A DNA stretch of 64,000 nt from DATGJX01 sp963830545 (GCA_963830545.1 CAWHMK010000001.1:1736001-1800000), one strand, 5' to 3'. Shown: positions 34,918 through 44,108, numbered from the stretch's first letter. Numbers and translations: made by a program. Notes: generated by a model from the sequence alone, not told the origin.

Positions 34918-34940
34918 CGCGCAGACCCGGGAACTTCTCG

Positions 34941-34967
34941 AAAGCCGCGCTGCCCAGCGCGGCTTTT
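34941..34967 (+). terminator. Rho-independent terminator after hsp20
   Basis: AAAGCCGCGCTG - cc - CAGCGCGGCTTTT: a 12-base perfect stem with a very short loop, followed by a T run, 23 bases downstream of the hsp20 stop. The A-run on the 5' side could let it work in both directions. Confidence 0.85.
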
Positions 34968-34983
34968 GCGTTACTATACGGTT

Positions 34984-35433
34984 ATGCTACTCCTTGCGGC
35001 ATTACTCGCGGCGCCGTGCAACGCCCATCCTCAGTACGCGGTGGAACCCGTCGCCGGAAAAGTACTGCTCGCGCGACACGGCCGCGCATATAGCGCCTCG
35101 ACGCACGTGCGGTTTACGCTTCGAAACACCGAACCTGCTCTAATCAATGCCGCGGATCCGGGCTTACTGGATCACGTGCAGGGACATATGATCGTTGCGC
35201 GCCGCGTCATTGCTTCATCGGGAGGATCGGTGCAGGCGAACGGCTCGAACCTATCGCAGGCACGCGCGCGGTTGAATCAAACCATCGCGCGGATGCGGTT
35301 GGATTTGCAAAATGAACTAAATCGCGAAGAACGCGCGTACGACAACGTCACGGCGAACGGGGCATCGCAAAGTCAGGGGCCGGCGTATGGATTTCCGGGC
35401 GGCCCCGATGCGCACTCGCCATGTGCGCAGTGA
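34984..35433 (+). CDS. Hypothetical secreted protein
   Basis: About 149 residues from ATG 34984, with a signal peptide (MLLLAALLAAPCNA). The mature part has VRFTLRNTEPALINAADPG and DHVQGHMIVARRVIASSGG, then a helical stretch (LSQARARLNQTIARMRLDLQ, NELNREERAYDN), ending in a Gly/Ser/Gln-rich tail. The pattern resembles DUF922/zinc-protease-like secreted proteins only vaguely; I assign no family. The 3' end overlaps the convergent glycosyltransferase by 86 bases, so the last residues are uncertain. Confidence 0.6.
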   Translation: MLLLAALLAAPCNAHPQYAVEPVAGKVLLARHGRAYSASTHVRFTLRNTEPALINAADPGLLDHVQGHMIVARRVIASSGGSVQANGSNLSQARARLNQTIARMRLDLQNELNREERAYDNVTANGASQSQGPAYGFPGGPDAHSPCAQ

Positions 35434-36712
35434 GCAGCAGCAGCGGCAGACCGCATTCGATTGCAACCAGCACGATGCCGAGCGGCCGGGAAAAATGTGC
35501 CGTCGTAGCGTCCGGGTAATAGCGCACGACCATCAATAACGAGGCCGCGATGAGCGCCCATGCGGCGCGCGAAGGCCAAGCGAGGAATGCCACGGGAACC
35601 AGCCAGAGCGCATACCACGGATAGGGATTCGGGATCAGCAGCCACACCGCGAACGCAAGATACACCCAGCTGCGATGCAGCACGGCGACGGCAAGGAGCA
35701 ACCCAAACAGAAGCGCCGTAACCACGATCGAAACGTACTGTACCGAGAATTGTGGAAAATACGATCCGGATGGCGCGAGTTGCGTGCGCACGCCATATTC
35801 GAGCGGAACAGCCAGCGCGAGCACGAGCGCAATGCCGGCGCCCGCGCCCCACGCGAGTTTGACGAAGCGCGAACGATCGTGCCGGTGTGAAAGTGCGAGC
35901 AGAGCGGCTGCGGCGACGCCGGGCGCCTTGACGAGCGCCGAGAGCGCAACTACGAGAGCCCCCGCAAACCAGCGGCTGCGTGCGGCGAGCGCAAACCCGG
36001 CCAATACGATCGCGAGGGTGAGCGCATCGTTGTGGCCTTCGGCGGAACTCCAAATTGCGATCGGGTTGAGGGCGATACCCGCCGCCGCGGCGCGGCGAAC
36101 GGATTGCGGAAATCCGGAAAATGCGAGATATGCAAGCGGCGCGCACGCAACGAGCGCAAGACACGCCAGGATTCGAAGCGCCCACAGCGGCGCAGCCGCT
36201 CCGAGCGGCAGAAGTGCGGCGACGATCGCTTGCGCGAGCCAAACGAACGCGGGCCCGTACACGCACATCGGCGGCGGATTTCCCCACTGCCACACCATTG
36301 CGCTCAGAAGGGGGTCGCGAAGCGCGACATGCGCATGTGAATACGGACTGACGCCGTGCAGTGCCATATCTCCGTAACCCGCGTATGCGTAAACGTCGCT
36401 CGAAAAGACGACCGGAAAGAGCAGCGCCGCCGCACATGCGATTGCGCATACGACGGTGGTAACGAAGAGGTAACGCTTGTCGAACGACGCCGAACCTGAC
36501 GAGGCGAGCGCGGCAATGTATCCCGCCGAGGCAATCGCAACCGCGAGCGCAAATGCCAGCCACATCTGCGCGCCGAACGCGTGCCAGTACGTAACGACGA
36601 CGAGCGGCTGCGCTCTATCGACCGCAAACGCTGCCGGCGAGTGACGCAACATCAGCGCACACCACGCTGCGCCGGCGAAAAATCCCGCCGGCACGAGCCA
36701 CGCTACGCGCAT
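35348..36712 (-). CDS. Polytopic GT-C glycosyltransferase, mannosyltransferase MptA/B-like
   Basis: 454 residues with about twelve hydrophobic segments. SSDVYAYAGYGDMALHGVSP carries the acidic residue and Y-x-x-Y-G pattern of polyprenyl-phosphate-mannose-dependent alpha-mannosyltransferases. Further conserved blocks are NPPPMCVYGPAFVWLAQAI, NPIAIWSSAEGHNDALTLA, LVKAPGVAAAALLAL and PNPYPWYALWLVPVAFL. Likely transfers a mannose-type sugar to an extracytoplasmic lipid or glycan. Overlaps the O-antigen ligase gene upstream by ten bases, and converges on the previous gene. Confidence 0.8.
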   Translation of the reverse strand: MRVAWLVPAGFFAGAAWCALMLRHSPAAFAVDRAQPLVVVTYWHAFGAQMWLAFALAVAIASAGYIAALASSGSASFDKRYLFVTTVVCAIACAAALLFPVVFSSDVYAYAGYGDMALHGVSPYSHAHVALRDPLLSAMVWQWGNPPPMCVYGPAFVWLAQAIVAALLPLGAAAPLWALRILACLALVACAPLAYLAFSGFPQSVRRAAAAGIALNPIAIWSSAEGHNDALTLAIVLAGFALAARSRWFAGALVVALSALVKAPGVAAAALLALSHRHDRSRFVKLAWGAGAGIALVLALAVPLEYGVRTQLAPSGSYFPQFSVQYVSIVVTALLFGLLLAVAVLHRSWVYLAFAVWLLIPNPYPWYALWLVPVAFLAWPSRAAWALIAASLLMVVRYYPDATTAHFSRPLGIVLVAIECGLPLLLLTAHMASAHRGRPEIHTPAPDFAMPRSP

Positions 36713-38010
36713 GCTTCACGAACGCGCGCGACGGCCGTCAATTCGGCGGCGCCCAGGGCCATAACGATCCACCATTCGCCCCCGATTTTCGGATAGAACG
36801 TCAGACAATCGACGACTTGATGCAGCGCGAGCGCGATGCTTGCGGCGAATGCGGCAGCGACGAACGGCGACTCCATCCGCTCGCGAACGAACGTCGCAAT
36901 CGACGTGTACACGAGCCAAAGCGTCGCCGCGATGAGTGGAATGCCCCCTTCGACGAGTGATTGCAGGTACAAGCTGTTCGCATGCGTGCGAACGCCGCGC
37001 AGGCCCGTAAGCGGAATGTCGAGTTCGAAATTTCCCGCGCCAACGCCGAAAACCGGATGCGCTCGCCACAACGTAATCGCCGCGCGCCAGAGTTCCGGAC
37101 GCGTTCCCACGCCGCCGGCGTATGTCGATTCGTAATTCCAGAAACGCAGCATGCCGAGCGAATCGGCGATGATGCCCCACGCGAACGTCATGGCCAAACC
37201 TGCCGCAACGCCCGCCGCGATCGGAGCGATCGCTTCACGCAACTGCGAGCGCAGCGCGAACGCAACGGCGAGTATGCCTGCGATGGCGCCGACGATTCCG
37301 CCACGCGAATAGGTCAGCACGTCGGCGAAGATGATGAAGAACACGGCGGTACGCGCCAGCGCCGTGCGGTCGCGTACGACGAAGGCGAGCGCTACGGGAA
37401 GTGCAACGTCGTAATATCCGGCGAGCTGATTCGGTCCCTCGAGCGGCCCCGCAATGCGCGGCAGCGGATGTCCGTTCACCAGCAGCGCGGAAGGCGAGCC
37501 GATCGCTTCCTGGGCGAGCGCCAGCAGCGAAACCGCAACAGCGCTGCCCAAGAGCGCGTTTGCGAATGCGCGGCGATCCGGTTCCAAACGATACGCCGCG
37601 CCTACTGCGCAGAAGATGAGAAGATACTCGAGCGCTTTGAGGGATTCGCGGATCACCGGATCCGTGTGCGTGGCGTGCACGAATGAGACCAGGGTGGCGC
37701 TGAGCACGAACAGCCCGGCCGTCAAAATGCGCCACGGCGCTCCGCTGCCGATCGGCGCGAACGCGTCCCGATGCGCGCACAGGCCCAGAAGCACGGCGAG
37801 CACGGCGACTTTCGGAAGCGTCACCGTCACGTTCAGCACGTCTTGATAAAATGCGAACGGCATCACGATGACGAGCACGCAGGCGCCGTACGCCGGGCGG
37901 CGGACGGTCAGCAGCGTTACGGCGATGAAAAAAATGCCGTAAAACGTCGCGCCGATCGTATCGAGCGGCGGATAGACGACCGGTCCTGCGCCAAACTGAG
38001 GAATGTGCAC
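36703..38010 (-). CDS. O-antigen ligase/polymerase, Wzy_C (WaaL-like) family
   Basis: Membrane enzyme joining or polymerising lipid-linked glycan. About 435 residues from GTG 38010 (HIPQFGAGPVVYPPLDTIGA), with ten or more hydrophobic segments. Family signature: LTYSRGGIVGAIAGILAV and the periplasmic loop GVGAGNFELDIPLTGLRGVR-THANSLYLQSLVEGG, with the conserved H-x-N-S-x-L. Ligase and polymerase cannot be separated by sequence. Start is 42 bases from the divergent pyrimidine phosphorylase; longer frames upstream lie on that gene and are unlikely. Confidence 0.85.
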   Translation of the reverse strand: MHIPQFGAGPVVYPPLDTIGATFYGIFFIAVTLLTVRRPAYGACVLVIVMPFAFYQDVLNVTVTLPKVAVLAVLLGLCAHRDAFAPIGSGAPWRILTAGLFVLSATLVSFVHATHTDPVIRESLKALEYLLIFCAVGAAYRLEPDRRAFANALLGSAVAVSLLALAQEAIGSPSALLVNGHPLPRIAGPLEGPNQLAGYYDVALPVALAFVVRDRTALARTAVFFIIFADVLTYSRGGIVGAIAGILAVAFALRSQLREAIAPIAAGVAAGLAMTFAWGIIADSLGMLRFWNYESTYAGGVGTRPELWRAAITLWRAHPVFGVGAGNFELDIPLTGLRGVRTHANSLYLQSLVEGGIPLIAATLWLVYTSIATFVRERMESPFVAAAFAASIALALHQVVDCLTFYPKIGGEWWIVMALGAAELTAVARVREACA

Positions 38011-38052
38011 CGCGGCGGGCTTCGGTGCCCGCGGCGCGAAACCCACGCGGCG

Positions 38053-39357
38053 ATGGAAGAACAGGCGGTGCGCCGTTGCATCGAACGCAAACGCGACGGC
38101 GCGCATCTGCCGGCGGACGAATGGGACGCCATCGTCGCCGGATACATGCGTCGGGAGGTCGACGAAGCGCAGATGGCCGCGCTTTGCATGGCATGCGTGT
38201 GGCGCGGAATGTCGTTCGACGAAGCGCATGCGCTTACGCGCGCAATGGTCAAAAGCGGGCGAACGATCGAGTTCGACCCGGGTTTGGGCATCGTCGTCGA
38301 CAAGCACAGCAGCGGCGGCGTCAGCGACATCGTTTCGCTGGTTGCGGTTCCGATCGCCGCTGCATGCGGGGCGCGCGTCGCGAAGTTATCGGGGCGCGCG
38401 CTGGGACATACCGGCGGCACGATCGACAAACTCGAAACGATTCCCGGATTCGACGCCGCGTTGCCGGTCGAAGAGTTCGTGCGGCAGGTGGAGCGCATCG
38501 GCTGCGCGATCGCGGCTCAGACAAACGACCTCGTTCCGGCGGACAAGCGCATCTACCACCTGCGCGATCACACCGGCACGGTTCCCGCAATGGGTTTGAT
38601 TGCGGCATCGATCGTTTCGAAGAAGATTGCCGGCGGGGCGCACGCATTCGTATTCGACGTCAAATCCGGGCCGGGCGCGATGATGCCGGAACTCGAAGAT
38701 GCGCGCGAACTCGCGACGTGGCTGGTCGAAATCGCCGCGCGCTTCGAGCGCCGCGCGACGGCCTTCGTCACCGACATGAGTCAACCGCTCGGGCGCTGTA
38801 TCGGCACCGGCATCGAAGTGATCGAAGCACGCGAATTCCTGCGCGGGCATGGGGATCCGCGCGTCGAGGAACTGGTCTTCGCCCTAGCGGGGGCGCTCGT
38901 CGCGGAAGCCGGCGTAGAAAATGCGGACGAGCTCGTCCTCGATGCGATTGAAAGCGGGCGCGCCTACTCGAAATTCCGCGAGATGATTGCCGCGCAGCAC
39001 GGAGAGGTCGCCGCGTTCGAAGCGATGCAGACGAGCGAACCGCTATCTATTCTCGCGCCGCAGAGCGGATACGTGGCATCGATGGACGTCGTTCGTTTGG
39101 GCAACGCGGGCCGCTCGCTTTCTGCAATCGATTCCCTCGGCGGGCTGCAAGTCGCCGTTCGGATCGGCGACCGCGTCGAGAAAGGCGCTCCGCTGCTGCG
39201 AGCGTTCGGCGCCGGCGCCGGGGATGCGCGCGGCCTCGAGAGTGCGTTCGTGTTTTCGAATCAGGCGGCGCAGGCGCCCGTGCTGCTCCTCGATGCGGTT
39301 TGCAATTCGCTTACGAGCGTTCGACGTCCGAAATCAGATAGAGCGGCCGCGCCTTGA
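38053..39357 (+). CDS. Pyrimidine-nucleoside (thymidine) phosphorylase
   Basis: Phosphorolysis of thymidine or uridine to base plus sugar-1-phosphate. 434 residues from ATG 38053. Glycosyltransferase family 3 features: the phosphate/nucleoside motif VVDKHSSGGVSDIVSL, KLSGRALGHTGGTIDKLETI (family signature), FVFDVKSGPGAMMP and TDMSQPLGRCIGTGIEVIEA. The C-terminal domain ends near 39300. The 3' end overlaps the convergent GtrB-like gene by 47 bases. Works with the PNP at 13.7 kb and deoB at 44.2 kb in nucleoside salvage. Confidence 0.93.
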   Translation: MEEQAVRRCIERKRDGAHLPADEWDAIVAGYMRREVDEAQMAALCMACVWRGMSFDEAHALTRAMVKSGRTIEFDPGLGIVVDKHSSGGVSDIVSLVAVPIAAACGARVAKLSGRALGHTGGTIDKLETIPGFDAALPVEEFVRQVERIGCAIAAQTNDLVPADKRIYHLRDHTGTVPAMGLIAASIVSKKIAGGAHAFVFDVKSGPGAMMPELEDARELATWLVEIAARFERRATAFVTDMSQPLGRCIGTGIEVIEAREFLRGHGDPRVEELVFALAGALVAEAGVENADELVLDAIESGRAYSKFREMIAAQHGEVAAFEAMQTSEPLSILAPQSGYVASMDVVRLGNAGRSLSAIDSLGGLQVAVRIGDRVEKGAPLLRAFGAGAGDARGLESAFVFSNQAAQAPVLLLDAVCNSLTSVRRPKSDRAAAP

Positions 39358-40273
39358 CTTCGTCGTAGATTCGTCCGATGTATTCGCCCAGGATGCCGAT
39401 ACCGATCAGCTGCACGCCGCCCAAGAACAAAATCGCGACCATGGTCGACGCCCAGCCGCGCGCGTATTCCGGGGTTCCGAAATGGAATGCTTTGAACAAG
39501 ATGATGACGACTGCATAGATGAATGCGGCGGTGCTCACGGTGAATCCCAGATACGATGCGAAACGCAGCGGCACGTCGGAAAAAGACGTGATGCCGTCGA
39601 TCGCGAACTTGAGCATCTTCGAGAGCGGATATTTGGTGCGCCCGCTCAGACGTTCTTCGCGATCGTAGTGAATGCCGACTTGGTTGTAGCCAACCCAGCT
39701 GACCATCCCGCGCAAAAACCGGTGCCGTTCGGGAGCGCGCTTGAGCGAATCGACGACGCGCCGGCTCATCAGCCGGAAGTCTCCCGTGTCGACCGGAATG
39801 TCGACGTTCGTCAACCGCTTGATCGTGCGGTAGAACAAACGCGCGGTAAATACTTTGAAGGCGCTTTCACCTTTGCGCGTTTTGCGCACGGCGTACACTA
39901 CGTCATATCCCTCGCGCCAGCGCTCGACGAATTGCGCGATGAGTTCCGGTGGGTCTTGCAGGTCGCCGTCCATCAGAACGACCGCTTGCCCCCGGGCGAG
40001 ATCCAAGCCCGCGGTCGCTGCGATTTGATGGCCGAAATTCCGCGACAGGCTGACGAGGACGATATTCGGGCGGCCCTGCATCTGTTCCCGAATTCTTTCG
40101 AGCGTCGCGTCGCGGCTGCCGTCGTTGACGAGAAGGACTTCATAGGACGAGATTCCGGGCAGGCGGCGCACGATTGATTCGATGCGATCGAGCAGCGTCG
40201 CGACGTTGCCCTCTTCGTTGAAAAGCGGAACGACGACGCTCAAATCGACGGGCTGCGCTGCATTGTCTGCCAT
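39311..40273 (-). CDS. GT2 polyprenyl-phosphate glycosyltransferase, GtrB/DPM1-like
   Basis: Transfers a sugar from a nucleotide donor to undecaprenyl phosphate for use by GT-C enzymes. 320 residues. The N-terminal GT-A fold has LSVVVPLFNEEGNVATLLDR, VLLVNDGSRDAT, the DxD-region VVLMDGDLQDPPELI and SGRTKYPLSKML. Two C-terminal membrane helices (FTVSTAAFIYAVVIILF, ILFLGGVQLIGIGILGEYIG) anchor it. It could supply the donor for the PMT- and MptB-like enzymes in this window. 90 bases separate it from the divergent paralogue pair. Confidence 0.93.
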   Translation of the reverse strand: MADNAAQPVDLSVVVPLFNEEGNVATLLDRIESIVRRLPGISSYEVLLVNDGSRDATLERIREQMQGRPNIVLVSLSRNFGHQIAATAGLDLARGQAVVLMDGDLQDPPELIAQFVERWREGYDVVYAVRKTRKGESAFKVFTARLFYRTIKRLTNVDIPVDTGDFRLMSRRVVDSLKRAPERHRFLRGMVSWVGYNQVGIHYDREERLSGRTKYPLSKMLKFAIDGITSFSDVPLRFASYLGFTVSTAAFIYAVVIILFKAFHFGTPEYARGWASTMVAILFLGGVQLIGIGILGEYIGRIYDEVKARPLYLISDVERS

Positions 40274-40363
40274 GGCGCGCCACGTTCGCCGTCGGTTAAG
40301 ACTCGGGCCTTCGCGCAGGAACGGAACGCCGCTCCGGCAGAGGAGCGTTGCTTACCTACCATC

Positions 40364-41026
40364 ATGAAGACGTGGCGCGGCGCAGCCGCTTTATTAGGTG
40401 CTCTAATCCTCTTGTGCGTGGTCGTCGCACTCGAGTGGTACGCGCACACCGGGCGCCAATCGGCTCCGCAGCCGGTCCAACAGATCTCCGCCGGATCGCC
40501 TTCGCCATCGCCGCAGCCCGGCGCTCCGACCGTCGGACCCAGCGCGAGCCCGACGCCGGCGCCCACGCCGTCGCCGGTCACGTATGTGCCTGTCGCGCAA
40601 CCGTCGGCGCCCACGAGCGGGGTGCCGGCAGGCGCTTCCGCCGCACCGTATGCACCCGGCAATCAAGTTACTGAAGCGCCCATCGTCGCGGCGACATTGG
40701 CGCCGCACGTCGTGTCGGTCAAGCCAATCATGGAACCGGCCAACGCCCCGCCGCGCATCCTCGCGATGTCGCTGAGCACACCCGTAGCCTACGGCGGTCA
40801 AATCGTCTCAGGCACCGTCGAAACCAGCTCGAACGTTGCGAGCGTCGAGGCGCGGATCGCGGGTTATTCGTCCTCGCTGCAAAAAGTCGGCGTCGGCAAA
40901 TTCTCCATCGCGTACCGCGTGCCGCGACTTCCCTTTTTTCTCCATCGCACGTATACGATTGAAGTGATCGCGCGCAACACGCGGGGCGACGCCGTACGCA
41001 GCGCGGTTCCAATCACGGTTAGGTAA
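40364..41026 (+). CDS. Membrane-anchored Pro-rich protein with novel C-terminal beta domain (paralogue 1)
   Basis: 220 residues. One N-terminal membrane helix (AALLGALILLCVVVALEWYA), a long Pro/Ser/Thr/Ala linker (residues 32-120, repeats of SPSP, PAPTPSP), and a C-terminal domain of about 92 residues starting PPRILAMSLSTPVAYGGQIV and ending RSAVPITVR. This domain is clearly shared with the next gene (G-x-x-V-S-G-T-V-x-T-S-x-N-V-A core, L-P-x-x-P-F-F-L near the end) and looks like an Ig-like beta sandwich. No known family is recognised. Three bases before paralogue 2. Confidence 0.72.
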   Translation: MKTWRGAAALLGALILLCVVVALEWYAHTGRQSAPQPVQQISAGSPSPSPQPGAPTVGPSASPTPAPTPSPVTYVPVAQPSAPTSGVPAGASAAPYAPGNQVTEAPIVAATLAPHVVSVKPIMEPANAPPRILAMSLSTPVAYGGQIVSGTVETSSNVASVEARIAGYSSSLQKVGVGKFSIAYRVPRLPFFLHRTYTIEVIARNTRGDAVRSAVPITVR

Positions 41027-41029
41027 CGC

Positions 41030-41470
41030 ATGCGTTTCCGAGTTTTGATTTTTGCAGCCGTCTGCACGTTCGCAGCTGCAGCCTGTTCGCCGGGGGTGCA
41101 TCAGCAGCCCGCGCCGTCCACGGTTCCATCGGCGACGCCCGCAGCGTCACCTTCGGCGCAGCCCACACCGCTGGCGCTTCCGCCTAATGCTCCTCCGCAA
41201 ATTCTTGCAGTGGAATTGAGCGATCCGGTATTTCACAGCGGAGAAACCGTCAGCGGTACGGTGATCACTTCGACGAACGTCGCCGCAGTCGACATCAAGG
41301 TCGCCGGCCAGCAGCGGCAGCTTCCGCAAAGCGCGCCCGGTATCTTTTCGATGAGGTACACGCTTCCGAAGATTCCGTTCTTCCTGCGCGGCCGGTACGT
41401 CGCGCAAGTGATCGCGCAGAACAGCGCCGGCCAAACTGCCGAGCGGGACGTTACCGTTTCGCTCCGCTAG
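41030..41470 (+). CDS. Predicted lipoprotein with the same C-terminal beta domain (paralogue 2)
   Basis: 146 residues. Lipoprotein signal with lipobox AAAC (FAAVCTFAAAACSPG), a shorter Pro/Ser/Ala linker (residues 24-52) and a C-terminal domain (PPQILAVELSDPVFHSGETV to RDVTVSLR) alignable end to end with paralogue 1 without gaps larger than a few residues. Shared positions include VSGTV, TS.NVA, AG, G.FS, Y.LP, PFFL, VIA.N and the final R. A duplication with one copy helix-anchored and one lipid-anchored is the simplest reading. Confidence 0.75.
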   Translation: MRFRVLIFAAVCTFAAAACSPGVHQQPAPSTVPSATPAASPSAQPTPLALPPNAPPQILAVELSDPVFHSGETVSGTVITSTNVAAVDIKVAGQQRQLPQSAPGIFSMRYTLPKIPFFLRGRYVAQVIAQNSAGQTAERDVTVSLR

Positions 41471-42240
41471 GCGGCGGCGTCGGCAGATTCGGGAACGGCG
41501 CCGGATTGTAGGGCGTCGGCATGGTTTGCGGAACCGGCAGCGTTCCGCCGGCCGTTTCATCGCCCCAGCGTGAAACGGTTCGCGTGAACGCCTGTACGTC
41601 GGAGTCGCCGACACAAAGCACGTATGGCTCCTGTTCGATTCCATTTTGTCCGACTTGGATGGACTGCGTCGATCCGCGATCGAACAGCACGTGCATAATC
41701 GTTCCGGAGTTCAGCATGAGGACCGTGCGGTAGTGCAGCGCATCGATGCGGTCCAATTTGTACGCCTGCGCGTTCCAGCCGCTTTGGTCGCTCGTCATGT
41801 AGACGTTGTCGGTGAGACTGGTCGACGGAGGTACCTGCACGGTTACGGAGACGAGAACGCGTTTGCCGCCGACTGTGCGCGAACAGAGGGGACCGTTGGT
41901 GTCCGGGACGAGTTCGGGGTTGGGCTGCGGCGGCGAGAGCGCCACCGCATATTGATGAATCGATGAGAGGTCGCCTTCGGGCGGGAAGCTTCGTGAGCGA
42001 TACGGCGATCTCGGTCACGGTGCCGGATGCGTCGAACGTAACGCGCGCGTAACGCGGCGGCACAACCGGGCCGTTCACGATCGACACGTTCGGCGACACT
42101 CTGAACCCGTCGCCCGTAGTGAAGAACAAATAGCCCTTTTCGTAATCGAGTATCTGCGCGGTAACGACCGTTCCGGACGCCGCTGCGGCGATGCAGAAAA
42201 CCAGGGCGGCCAATGCGGCACAGGTGAGAATTCTTTTCAT
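41451..42240 (-). CDS. Hypothetical secreted protein downstream of the LptD-like gene, frameshifted
   Basis: About 262 residues after repair. Signal peptide MKRILTCAALAALVFCIAAA; then GTVVTAQILDYEKGYLFFTT and VPPRYARVTFDASGTVTEIA, beta-rich. A one-base insertion near 41968 (cccgcccgaagg) breaks the frame; the second frame continues GDLSSIHQYAVALSPPQPNP and carries SVTVQVPPSTSLTDNVYMTS, LHYRTVLMLNSGTIMHVLFD and a Pro-rich tail. DNVYMTSDQSGWNAQAYKLD recalls a starch-binding/CBM20-like beta fold, only as a suggestion. ATG overlaps the LptD-like stop (TAATG). Confidence 0.65.
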
Positions 42241-44108
42241 TACTGCAGTACCTGAATGACGAATTCGGGACTCCACCCGCGCTTTCCGAAATTGAAGTAG
42301 TAGCTGCGGGAAACGTCGACGGACGTGTGCGCGTTTATGCGTACGCGCATGTCGGCGGTGACGTCATACGGCGGTTCGCCAAGGTAATATTCGCCCTGAA
42401 TGGGATTGCCGAGAATGTCGAGCGGCGGCGGACTGAAGAAATTTGGTATCGGCGCGGGAAAATCGAAGTGCCGGCGCGCCAGCAGCGACGCGGAGAGATA
42501 CCCGCCGTTGTTGTAGGTAACGTCCAGCGCGAGATCGCGAAACGTCGCGAATCCGCGAAATGCGGCGTACCCGGGATATTTCACGCCGTTCACGACCGGC
42601 GCGAACGCCGGATAGACGATCGACTGCAGCTTACCGTAGTAGTCGCCTACATTTTGGACGTTGTATCCTAAGAACGAGATGAAATGGCGGTCGAACATCT
42701 TGCTGAGCGTTGCGCGCGCGGAGGTCGTTTCGGTGTAGTGTGGCGACGAAAACCATGTGCGGTTCTTCTCGAATGAAACGTTCAAATAATAATTTTTCGT
42801 CTCGACGTAACTCTTGCCGAGCTGGAACGACGGTACGTACGCCACGAGGTCGAGATTGTGATTCCAGATGGTCGTGTACGGCGCGCCCTGTAAAAACTGC
42901 AATCCTTTCCCGTCGTGAACGTAACCGAAACCATAGCCGATGTGCTCGTAAAGCGGCGTATGCCCGATCCGATGATCGAACGTTTGCGCGCTGAGCCCCA
43001 TCTGCCATGGGTGATCGATAAGAGGCCGCACCCCGCCATATACCCCGGGAGGTAGCAGCGAGAAGTTCGTGTCCAGCAGGGTGAGCTGTACGAAAGAATT
43101 CGGCAGCGCCTTCGTCGCGCGCAGCGTCGTGTACTGTCCGGATGCGTCAGGACGCGAGAGGCCGTGCTGAAAAGTCGCCAGCTGCGTGAACGTCTGCACC
43201 TGGAGCCGCGGGGAAGGCTGATCGGACAGCACGAGGTCCCAGAACTTTTGCGGGCGCGTCATCGGATTTACGGAGAATACCGCGTAAGCTTTCTTACCGC
43301 TCACGTGCTGCTCGAAAGACAAGTACGTCTTATTGACGGTGTCATAACGGAAGTGGAGGGCGCTAATCGCATTCGCACCGCCCGCAAATTGCCACGTCGC
43401 ATCGTAGTTTGCACCTGCGAGTGAATTCTCGCCCAAATGACGATCCGTCGAATAGTTGACGTAGTACGAGGCGGTGGGTACGTACGCGCCCAGACCGTTT
43501 GCGATGTCGACTTTATCGCCGCCGAAACGCACGAAGTCGCGAGCGCCGACGACCGCGCTGTCCCCGACCAAAAACGGCTTTTCGTTGCCCAGATCGGGAA
43601 AGAAAAACGTGTCGCCCGGCATCTGCCGTCCCTTGGCCGGATGAGCGAAGTCGCCGCTCAGAAACGTCCAGCGATCGGGTTCGCTCGTAATTGGTACGAA
43701 ATAGATCCGGCTGAAGTCGAGAAAATCGGCAAGCGCCGCGCCGTCTTGCGAGCCCGAAGGATCTTCGACGTGCACGTGTCCCGCGAGAACGAAGCGGTTC
43801 AGCTTCAGATCCATGGAAAATGCGTCGCCGGTCATCGTCATGCCGTCGCTGGTCGTTACGCGCACGTTCCCGTCCGCTTCGAGCAAGAAGCGATCGTAAT
43901 AGAAGCTCACACTCTTTGCGTTGACGTGAATCAGTGTTTCCGCGCGCGCGCCGGCGCAGCAGAAAAGGGCAGTTGCGAGCAGCACTGCAACGAACCCAAA
44001 CGGTTTTTGGATCAGGACTCGTGCCTCCGGGATGACTGCAGCCGATTCGGGATGCGAGCCGTTGCGCCTTTCATGCTGTTCTAACGCGCTCGAGCAGACG
44101 TTCGTCAT
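42240..44108 (-). CDS. OstA/LptD-like outer-membrane protein
   Basis: About 622 residues. Signal peptide FGFVAVLLATALFCCAGARA. An OstA/LptA-like beta-jellyroll domain follows: ETLIHVNAKSVSFYYDRFLL, EADGNVRVTTSDGMTMTGDA and VLAGHVHVEDPSG. The rest is Tyr/Phe-rich with alternating polarity and ends in short beta strands (VDVSRSYYFNFGKRGWSPEF), consistent with a beta-barrel. LptD inserts lipopolysaccharide in diderms; this one is shorter than proteobacterial LptD, so an LptD-related barrel with another glycolipid is possible. Start uncertain; ATG 44108 is the only ATG near the signal peptide. Confidence 0.75.
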   Translation of the reverse strand: MTNVCSSALEQHERRNGSHPESAAVIPEARVLIQKPFGFVAVLLATALFCCAGARAETLIHVNAKSVSFYYDRFLLEADGNVRVTTSDGMTMTGDAFSMDLKLNRFVLAGHVHVEDPSGSQDGAALADFLDFSRIYFVPITSEPDRWTFLSGDFAHPAKGRQMPGDTFFFPDLGNEKPFLVGDSAVVGARDFVRFGGDKVDIANGLGAYVPTASYYVNYSTDRHLGENSLAGANYDATWQFAGGANAISALHFRYDTVNKTYLSFEQHVSGKKAYAVFSVNPMTRPQKFWDLVLSDQPSPRLQVQTFTQLATFQHGLSRPDASGQYTTLRATKALPNSFVQLTLLDTNFSLLPPGVYGGVRPLIDHPWQMGLSAQTFDHRIGHTPLYEHIGYGFGYVHDGKGLQFLQGAPYTTIWNHNLDLVAYVPSFQLGKSYVETKNYYLNVSFEKNRTWFSSPHYTETTSARATLSKMFDRHFISFLGYNVQNVGDYYGKLQSIVYPAFAPVVNGVKYPGYAAFRGFATFRDLALDVTYNNGGYLSASLLARRHFDFPAPIPNFFSPPPLDILGNPIQGEYYLGEPPYDVTADMRVRINAHTSVDVSRSYYFNFGKRGWSPEFVIQVLQ

